Assembly: GCA_021788955.1 (NCBI GenBank)
Contig: JAJYKC010000101.1
Span: 1 to 7,741, forward strand
Length of the DNA stretch: 7,741 nucleotides
Source: Acidobacteriota bacterium
GTDB lineage: Bacteria > Acidobacteriota > Terriglobia > Bryobacterales > Bryobacteraceae
Direction of reading: 5' to 3'
Within the stretch, counting starts at the first letter, position 1, and each line of letters starts with the position of its first letter. This document shows positions 1 through 4,255 of this stretch, in pieces. The translations under genes were made by a program, and so were the position numbers. Below the pieces are notes generated by a model, which worked only from the letters and a program-made list of their open reading frames with translations, did not search any database and was not told the DNA's origin.

Positions 1-1
1 G

Positions 2-289
2 GTGGAAAACGCCCTGCATCGCATCCCCGGGGTGCGCGAGGCTGCCGTCGTGGGCGTCCCCGACCCCCTACTCGGTGAAGCGGTGCGCGCATACGTGGTT
101 GCGGATTGCGGCCTGACCGCGCACTACATTCGCGCCACGAGCGCGCAGTATCTCGAATCATACATGGTGCCGACCCAAGTGATCCTGTGCGAGAGCCTGC
201 CGAGAACCTCGAACGGCAAAGTCAACAAAAGACGGCTGGCGGAACAAACACCTCCGGCAGCCTCATCTCAAGCGAGCCACGCACGATGA
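2..289 (+). CDS. C-terminal domain of an AMP-forming acyl/aminoacyl ligase (ANL superfamily), 5' truncated by window edge
   Basis: Only the last ~95 residues are present; the frame is open to the left edge, so the GTG at base 2 is not taken as a start. The piece is the small mobile C-terminal domain (AMP-binding_C type) of acyl-CoA synthetases and NRPS-like adenylation enzymes. It opens with VENALHRIPGVREAAVVGVP, followed by DPLLGEAVRAYVV. SYMVP (visible residues 53-57) and LPRTSNGKVNKRRL (67-79 region) follow, with the adenylation lysine in the NGK motif at about visible residue 73. Family role: activate a carboxylic acid as acyl-AMP and pass it to CoA or a carrier protein. Substrate cannot be told from this domain. 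AMP ligases of this type occur beside carrier-protein genes in exosortase-associated polysaccharide loci, which would fit the neighbourhood, but no carrier protein or exosortase is visible. The TGA stop overlaps a following ATG (ATGA). Confidence 0.88.
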   Translation: MENALHRIPGVREAAVVGVPDPLLGEAVRAYVVADCGLTAHYIRATSAQYLESYMVPTQVILCESLPRTSNGKVNKRRLAEQTPPAASSQASHAR

Positions 290-348
290 CTGAAGGGTTC
301 CTTCATTCCACGCTCTTTAATCGCCGGATGTCAGGGGTACCGTTGTGA
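286..348 (+). CDS. 20-codon reading frame overlapping the ligase stop; possible stump of a downstream gene
   Basis: An ATG at 286 overlaps the ligase TGA stop (ATGA), the usual sign of a translationally coupled next gene. The frame runs only 20 codons (begins MTEGFLHSTLF) and ends with TGA at 346-348. It is too short to assign. It could be a truncated remnant of a gene that once followed the ligase, a leader-like peptide, or chance. It overlaps the 3' end of the convergent minus-strand gene at 317-586. Low confidence that it is a functional gene. Confidence 0.25.
   Translation: MTEGFLHSTLFNRRMSGVPL
291..305 (+). terminator. small perfect hairpin after the ligase stop, weak terminator candidate
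   Basis: TGAAGG (291-296), a GTT loop, then CCTTCA (300-305) form a perfect 6-bp stem with a 3-base loop just after the ligase stop codon. No real T-tract follows on either strand, so an intrinsic terminator is only a weak possibility. Confidence 0.2.
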
Positions 349-586
349 AACCCGCCATCGACTCCGCACCGGCGAGCACCGGCCGATCCAAGAACATCCG
401 GACTTTCGTGCCATTAGCTTCCAGGGTCCCGCCCGCGATCTCCACCTCCGAGCCGTCCAACAGCTTCACCGCAGCCGGCTCATCCCGCTCCCATCGCAGT
501 GCATTCGAGGCGCGCACCGCCGCTGGCGCCTGCCCATCCGGCGCTTGCGCCGTCGCGCGCTTCATTCTTGCTCTCAGTCCCCACAT
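317..586 (-). CDS. hypothetical protein, 89 aa, possibly truncated
   Basis: Begins with ATG at 586 behind a strong Shine-Dalgarno (AGGAGG at 597-592, 5-base spacing) and ends with TAA at 319-317. The start reads MWGLRARMKRATAQ. Residues 40-67 (KLLDGSEVEIAGG, then GTKVRMFLDRPVLAG) have the charge balance and G/C third positions of real coding sequence. I do not recognise the family. The pattern of short beta-strand-like segments ending in LDRPVLAG faintly recalls a PilZ-type barrel half, which would be incomplete here; this is speculation. No signal peptide or membrane segment is seen. It is convergent with the ligase gene, and its 3' end overlaps the 20-codon frame on the other strand. An internal ATG at codon 8 is an alternative start, but the ribosome-binding site favours the first. 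Confidence 0.55.
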   Translation of the reverse strand: MWGLRARMKRATAQAPDGQAPAAVRASNALRWERDEPAAVKLLDGSEVEIAGGTLEANGTKVRMFLDRPVLAGAESMAGFTTVPLTSGD

Positions 587-591
587 TCCTT

Positions 592-597
592 CCTCCT
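592..597 (-). promoter_or_regulatory. strong Shine-Dalgarno for the 89-aa gene
   Basis: On the minus strand the sequence GGAGGAGGAAGGA directly precedes ATG at 586, with the AGGAGG core 5 bases upstream. It is the clearest ribosome-binding site in the left part of the window and is the main reason to believe the 89-aa gene. Confidence 0.6.
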
Positions 598-826
598 CCC
601 AGGCAACGCGTGATCCTGCAGCGTGCCGCTACCCCTCCACTTCGCTCCGCAGACTCGCGCCCGGATCATCCCGTTCCATCTCCTCCAACGTGGGTTTCAG
701 AGTTTCAGATTGTCCGTGAGGCCAAGCTGTCGCAGGAGGGAATTGCGCGCGGTTCAGAGCAGGGCGATTAGAGTGCAAATGGGTGTCTACGGAGATAAGC
801 GCTGACCATTTGCTGACGCCGCAGGC
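598..826. other. gene-poor stretch of about 230 bases, possibly decayed coding sequence
   Basis: No convincing intact gene is seen on either strand. Minus-strand reading gives two coding-like fragments in different frames: one ending in LLRQLGLTDNLKL (stop within the 8-bp tandem repeat at 694-709) and one continuing as KPTLEEMERDDPGASLR to a TAG at 631-629. Removing one copy of the repeat would join them into a single frame of about 40 codons. That joined frame has no clear start: a TGA lies upstream at 756-754. The plus-strand frames here are rich in Arg, Ser and Pro and look like shadows. No convincing -35/-10 promoter was seen. Confidence 0.4.
694..709. repeat. perfect 8-bp tandem duplication (GTTTCAGA x2)
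   Basis: GTTTCAGA at 694-701 is repeated exactly at 702-709. On the minus strand this reads TCTGAAAC twice. Because 8 is not a multiple of 3, gain or loss of a copy shifts the reading frame across it. It lies in the gene-poor stretch left of the zinc-finger-like gene. Confidence 0.7.
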
Positions 827-973
827 CTACACGGCACGATCGACGCAAGCCGGGCAGGCCAGCAGATGCTCTTCCAGGGAGGCCATCCCGGCCTTGTCTT
901 GCACCATGCCGAGGGAGTAACGTTCCAGGTCGTGATCGGAGATGTGGTTAACGAATTCCATTGGTTGCTGCAT
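827..973 (-). CDS. small zinc-finger-like protein, 48 aa (anti-sigma-type HxxxCxxC motif)
   Basis: ATG at 973, TAG at 829-827. The protein carries NHISDHDLERYSLGMVQDKA (residues 9-28) followed by LEEHLLACPACVDRAV (33-48). His36, Cys40 and Cys43 form an H-x3-C-x2-C motif like that of zinc-binding anti-sigma factor domains. From memory, near-identical short proteins are common in Acidobacteriota and usually continue for a further helix after the CxxC; here the stop follows only five residues later, so the protein may be shortened. The frame after the TAG stays open for 65 more codons (to 631-629) but does not resemble the expected tail. AGAGG lies about 11 bases before the ATG, a weak ribosome-binding site; another in-frame ATG is codon 5. 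No sigma factor gene is adjacent. The 128 bases between it and the VanZ-like gene show no clear promoter or terminator. The function is unknown. Confidence 0.65.
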   Translation of the reverse strand: MQQPMEFVNHISDHDLERYSLGMVQDKAGMASLEEHLLACPACVDRAV

Positions 974-1101
974 TGAAAGTGAACCTCTGGAGGATGCGGA
1001 CCAGGATCATGCCAGTCGCGGAAACGGCGGGGCGACGGGGGCGCGCGGCATGCAAAGCGGCACCAAGCCGTCCGGCAGCAGCAGTTCACCGGCACCATTG
1101 C

Positions 1102-1464
1102 TCAGAGAATAGCGATCAGTGTGCGGATCGGAAGGCCCAACAGGGCACCACAACTGACGCCGGCGCCGTTGGCAATCACATCCCCAAGTTCCACGGCGCG
1201 GCCCGGCGAGAAATGCTGGCCGGCTTCAAGGAGGATTCCTAGAACGAACATCGACAGGCCTGCCCCGATCCCCCTGCGCCGGTCCCGGAATCCAATCACC
1301 GGCAGCGCCGACAGCGCCAGGTAGGCAGAGAAGTGCAGGATCTTGTCGTTGATGTGCAGGCGGCCGACCGCCACCATCACGGGAGACACGGCGGGCAACA
1401 GGGAACCGGCGACGACGCAGCAGATCAACGCGGCCCAGAGGATGAGGATCAGTCCTTGCCGCAT
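1102..1464 (-). CDS. VanZ-like family small membrane protein, 120 aa
   Basis: ATG at 1464, TGA at 1104-1102. Four hydrophobic segments are visible, at about residues 4-24, 42-58, 64-81 and 93-111. VanZ-like family hallmarks are present: NDKILHFSAY (39-48), then E80xxQ83 with a PGR (87-89) and ELGDVIANGAG (92-102). VanZ-like proteins are inner-membrane proteins of unclear biochemical role, first linked to teicoplanin resistance. They are frequent at the ends of exopolysaccharide and exosortase loci, and that setting fits here better than antibiotic resistance. The frame is open far upstream of the ATG, but that stretch overlaps the neighbouring gene and is Arg/Ser/Cys-rich, so the ATG at 1464 is chosen. 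It starts 1 base after the stop of the preceding gene, which implies coupled translation. It is the last clear gene of the polysaccharide operon. Confidence 0.85.
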   Translation of the reverse strand: MRQGLILILWAALICCVVAGSLLPAVSPVMVAVGRLHINDKILHFSAYLALSALPVIGFRDRRRGIGAGLSMFVLGILLEAGQHFSPGRAVELGDVIANGAGVSCGALLGLPIRTLIAIL

Positions 1465-1465
1465 A

Positions 1466-1747
1466 TCAGGAAGCAGCCTCGGTCTGGGTGGCTGGCATTC
1501 GGCCGCGCTCGGCCCAGCGGACGATCTCCGATTCCGCGCGCAATTTGCCATCGACCAAATAGTACGCCACCCCGGCTCTCTGCAACGCCGGCCGAAAGAC
1601 GACGTTCCTCCGGAAACGGAACCGCAGGATCTTGAGCGCTTCCTGGATATCGAGCGCCGGGTTGGCACGCCAGTTCTGCACTTGGAGGACCGGGATCCGG
1701 TAATTCTGCCTAACTGCTTCTCGGTTGGGGGATGAACGGGCTGTCAC
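1466..1747 (-). CDS. uncharacterised protein, 93 aa, between dehydrogenase and VanZ-like genes
   Basis: The GTG start at 1747-1745 overlaps the TGA stop of the dehydrogenase gene (GTGA), and its own TGA at 1468-1466 lies 1 base from the VanZ-like ATG. This placement argues for a real coupled gene. No Shine-Dalgarno is seen before the GTG. The first ~17 residues are polar and variable-looking. The rest looks well formed: NWRANPALDIQEALKILRF (residues 25-43), a basic FRFRRNVVFRP stretch (43-53), then GVAYYLVDGKLRAESEIVRW (58-77). No signal peptide, membrane segment or metal-binding cysteines are seen. I do not recognise the family. The helix-rich, basic composition could suit a nucleic-acid or protein-binding role, but there is no motif to support that. 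A start further inside (for instance the GTG codon at residue 23) cannot be excluded. Confidence 0.6.
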   Translation of the reverse strand: MTARSSPNREAVRQNYRIPVLQVQNWRANPALDIQEALKILRFRFRRNVVFRPALQRAGVAYYLVDGKLRAESEIVRWAERGRMPATQTEAAS

Positions 1748-3078
1748 AGGCGCACGACATTGCCGCCGGGAGAGGATCTGAGGGCGTTTCGGGTATCGAC
1801 AATTAGTTTGGCCCGGTCAACCAGCAGTTTATAGTCGAACGCCGAGTGATCCGTCACGATCACCACGCAGTCGGCGTCAGCCGCGACGGCTTCGGGTTGG
1901 GCCTCCAGCTTCAGCCCGTCCAGCTTCAGCGACGGCACGTGCGGGTCGCTGTAGCTGATCTTCGCCCCGCGCTTTTGTAGCAGGAGGATCACGTCCAGGG
2001 CCGGCGACTCCCGCATGTCTTCGATGTCCCGCTTGTAGGCCACGCCCATGACGTGGATGCGCGAGCCCTTCACCGGCTTGCCGGAGTCGTTGAGCGCGTT
2101 CTGCACCTTGTCGGCCACGAAGTGCGGCATCGACCCGTTGATGTAGCCAGCCAACTCGATGAAACGTGCTTCGATCCCCGCTTGCTTCGTTTTCCATGAC
2201 AGGTAGAAGGGGTCAATGGGAATGCAGTGCCCGCCGAGGCCCGGGCCGGGATAGAACGGCATAAAACCGAACGGCTTAGTGGCCGCTGCATCGATGACTT
2301 CCCAAACGTTTATGCCCATGTGGTCGCACATCATGGCCATTTCGTTCACCAATCCGATGTTGATCATCCGGAAGGTATTTTCGAGTAGTTTCACCATCTC
2401 TGCGACCGAGGTGCTGCTTACCGGTACGACGCGATCCAGCGCCTGCGAGTAAAACAGCGCGCCGATTTCGCTGCAGGTGGGCGTGATTCCGCCGACGACT
2501 TTAGGAATATTACGCGTCTGGTATTGCGGGTTGCCGGGGTCCACTCGCTCGGGCGAGAAGCAGAGGAAGAAGTCCTCGCCGACTTTCAGGCCACCCCTTT
2601 CGAGCATCGGCAGAAGCAGTTCTTCGGTGGTGCCGGGATACGTGGTGGACTCCAGGATCACGAGCAGACCGGGATGGATGTGCCTGGCCACCTGTTCGGC
2701 TGCGGCGACCACGAAACTCATGTCCGGGTCTTTGGTCTTGCGGAGTGGTGTCGGTACGGCGATGCTGACAGCGTCCAGTTCCGCGATGACCGAGAAATCG
2801 GTGGTGGCGCGAAGCCGACCGGAATCGACATGCCTTTGAACCACGTCGCCTGCGATATCCTGAACGTACGAGCGACCGCCGTTCAGCTCGTCCACCTTCG
2901 TCGCCTGGACGTCGATGCCGGTTACCGGAAACCCAACATTTGCGAATTCGACGGCCAAGGGAAGCCCGACGTACCCCAGTCCGATAACGCCGACCTTCGC
3001 AGCCCGTGTGCGAACCTTCTCGGTTAGCAGTTCTCGTATCGTGATTTGTTCGGCTTTCAAAGCATGCTTCCTTTCCAC
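1744..3078 (-). CDS. UDP-N-acetyl-D-glucosamine 6-dehydrogenase (WbpA/VipA-type nucleotide sugar dehydrogenase)
   Basis: Expected reaction: NAD+-dependent double oxidation of the C6 alcohol of a UDP-N-acetylhexosamine to the uronate, in the cytoplasm. The full three-domain UDP-glucose/GDP-mannose dehydrogenase layout is present in 444 residues. The NAD-binding Rossmann motif is GLGYVGLP (33-40). ESTTYPGTTEE (143-153), SPERVDPG (175-182), Lys230 and Asn234 in the central domain, and the catalytic Cys285 in GPGLGGHCIPIDPFYLSWK (278-296) follow. The C-terminal domain begins around AYKRDIEDMRESPA (347-360). The GGHCIPIDPFY signature is that of WbpA-type UDP-GlcNAc dehydrogenases, not the GGxCFPKD type of UDP-glucose dehydrogenases or the GGHCIAVDPWF type of WecC. 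Start: GTG at 3078 has a poor ribosome-binding site. A TTG at 3060-3058 (codon 7), with AAGGAAG about 6 bases upstream, may be the true start and gives a more typical N-terminus. The stop overlaps the next gene (GTGA). The WecB gene is upstream across a gap of about 80 bases. Confidence 0.93.
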   Translation of the reverse strand: MERKHALKAEQITIRELLTEKVRTRAAKVGVIGLGYVGLPLAVEFANVGFPVTGIDVQATKVDELNGGRSYVQDIAGDVVQRHVDSGRLRATTDFSVIAELDAVSIAVPTPLRKTKDPDMSFVVAAAEQVARHIHPGLLVILESTTYPGTTEELLLPMLERGGLKVGEDFFLCFSPERVDPGNPQYQTRNIPKVVGGITPTCSEIGALFYSQALDRVVPVSSTSVAEMVKLLENTFRMINIGLVNEMAMMCDHMGINVWEVIDAAATKPFGFMPFYPGPGLGGHCIPIDPFYLSWKTKQAGIEARFIELAGYINGSMPHFVADKVQNALNDSGKPVKGSRIHVMGVAYKRDIEDMRESPALDVILLLQKRGAKISYSDPHVPSLKLDGLKLEAQPEAVAADADCVVIVTDHSAFDYKLLVDRAKLIVDTRNALRSSPGGNVVRL

Positions 3079-3092
3079 GGCCGCCTATTCCG

Positions 3093-3106
3093 CCAATTCC
3101 GGTTGG
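3093..3106 (-). repeat. short inverted repeat near the dehydrogenase start
   Basis: CCAA (3093-3096) and TTGG (3103-3106) flank a 6-base TTCCGG centre, giving a small palindrome-like element 14 bases upstream of the dehydrogenase GTG. It could be an operator half-site or RNA stem, but it is short enough to arise by chance. Confidence 0.25.
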
Positions 3107-3119
3107 AGGAAAGTGCCAC

Positions 3120-3150
3120 AGTTGGCGATTGGCAGAGGTGCCGGCCAACT
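3120..3150 (-). promoter_or_regulatory. bipartite RNA hairpin in the wecB-dehydrogenase gap
   Basis: The outer stem is 7 perfect base pairs: AGTTGGC (3120-3126) with GCCAACT (3144-3150). Inside it, GGCA (3131-3134) pairs with TGCC (3139-3142) around a 4-base loop. In the transcript it begins 7 bases after the wecB stop. No T-tract follows, so it is not a standard intrinsic terminator. A processing, mRNA-stability or attenuation element setting the ratio of upstream to downstream products is possible. It is the only substantial gap in an otherwise overlapping operon. Confidence 0.4.
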
Positions 3151-3157
3151 CCCGCCA

Positions 3158-4255
3158 CTATGCACAGGCCGTGCAGGGATCTTGGACGGCCTGGCTCAGG
3201 AGAACGTCCACAATCCGTTCGGCGGCGTGTCCGTCCCACTTTTCCGGAATCGCGCGGGAGCGGGTGCGGCCATCAAGAATGGCGTTGGCTTCCTGGAGGA
3301 TCCGGGCAGGGTCGGTACCGACGAGGACGTTGGTGCCGATCTCACATGTGATCGGGCGCTCCGTGTTGGGGCGCATGGTGAGGCACGGCACGCCAAGAAC
3401 CGTTGTCTCTTCCTGGATGCCTCCGCTGTCCGTCAGGACCATGCGGGAACTCGCCACCAGTCCCAAAAAGGGCAGGTAGCTCATGGGCTCCACGACTCGG
3501 ATGTCAGGGTGGAGTTGGGTGCCGTTAAGCCGGGCCGCGGTGCGCGGGTGGACCGGGAAAACGATCGGGATGCGCTGAGCGACCGTGTTGATCGCTTCGA
3601 GGATGGGCGCCAGCTGTTCCCTGGAGTCTACGTTGGATGGACGATGGAGGGTGAGGACGGCATAGTCGCCCGCTACCAGCCCGTCTGGCAGCGGCAGTTC
3701 GCGGGCTCGGCCGATGTGCCGGTGCAGGGTGTCGATCATGGTATTACCGGCGAAGTGGATCTTCTCGGCGGCAACACCCTCATTGCGCAGATTCTCGTTT
3801 GCGAGCGTGTCGGTTGTGAAGAGGAGGTCCGAGATCGCGTCGGTGCACAGGCGGTTGATCTCTTCCGGCATGGACATGTCCCGCGAGCGCAGGCCCGCTT
3901 CCACGTGAGCCACGCGGATGCCGAGCTTCTTGGCCGTAAGGGCGCAGGCAACCGTGGAATTCACGTCGCCAACGACTATCACCCAATCCGGCCGGTGTTC
4001 GAAGCACACCGGCTCGAAAGCCATCATAATCCGGGCGGTCTGCTCAGCATGGGAGCCCGAGCCGACCTCAAGGTTGATGTCGGGTTCCGGGATGCCGAGG
4101 TCGCGGAAGAAGTCGTCCGACATGTTCCGGCTGTAGTGCTGACCGGTGTGGACGAGGAGGATCTCGTGCCCGTTGGGGTTTGCGGAGAACGCCCGGTGGA
4201 TGGGGGCGATCTTCATGAAGTTGGGGCGGGCACCGGCGACGAGCAGATATTTCAT
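3158..4255 (-). CDS. wecB: UDP-N-acetylglucosamine 2-epimerase, non-hydrolysing
   Basis: Interconverts UDP-GlcNAc and UDP-ManNAc in the cytoplasm by anti-elimination and re-addition of UDP. At 365 residues the length is normal and the GT-B-fold family motifs occur in order: GARPNFMK (8-15), GDVNST (96-101), HVEAGLRS (117-124), PEEINR (130-135), HRPSNVD (204-210), HPRT (236-239), DSGGIQEE (276-283) and RPNTERP (295-301). The acidic and histidine residues of these motifs are the known substrate and UDP ligands. ATG at 4255 overlaps the TGA of the dehydratase gene (ATGA) and has no clear Shine-Dalgarno of its own, so translation is probably coupled. The stop is TAG at 3160-3158. Together with the following dehydrogenase it could yield UDP-ManNAcA. 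Because that dehydrogenase is of WbpA type, this enzyme could instead act on a later uronic-acid intermediate, as WbpI does. Confidence 0.95.
   Translation of the reverse strand: MKYLLVAGARPNFMKIAPIHRAFSANPNGHEILLVHTGQHYSRNMSDDFFRDLGIPEPDINLEVGSGSHAEQTARIMMAFEPVCFEHRPDWVIVVGDVNSTVACALTAKKLGIRVAHVEAGLRSRDMSMPEEINRLCTDAISDLLFTTDTLANENLRNEGVAAEKIHFAGNTMIDTLHRHIGRARELPLPDGLVAGDYAVLTLHRPSNVDSREQLAPILEAINTVAQRIPIVFPVHPRTAARLNGTQLHPDIRVVEPMSYLPFLGLVASSRMVLTDSGGIQEETTVLGVPCLTMRPNTERPITCEIGTNVLVGTDPARILQEANAILDGRTRSRAIPEKWDGHAAERIVDVLLSQAVQDPCTACA

Noticed and set aside
345..771. Plus-strand frames (124 and 90 codons) opposite and beyond the 89-aa gene
   Set aside because: Ser/Arg/Pro/Ala-rich, no ribosome-binding site, and antisense to a frame with better coding character and a strong Shine-Dalgarno.
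787..1098. Minus-strand 103-codon frame overlapping the zinc-finger-like gene
   Set aside because: Cys/Trp/Arg/Pro-rich out-of-frame reading; the shorter frame at 827-973 has the recognisable motif.
1102..1668. Longer 188-aa version of the VanZ-like protein
   Set aside because: The extra 68 residues overlap the preceding gene, are Arg/Ser/Cys-rich and add no membrane or family feature; ATG at 1464 fits the family length.
3105..3122. Sigma-54-like promoter (TGGCAC on the minus strand in the wecB-dehydrogenase gap)
   Set aside because: The -24 half TGGCAC is present, but after 5 bases the sequence is TCCA and not TTGC, so the essential -12 GC is missing.
2510..3148. Minus-strand 212-codon frame overlapping the dehydrogenase start
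   Set aside because: Out-of-frame shadow of the Rossmann-domain region, very Arg/Gly-rich and without recognisable motifs.
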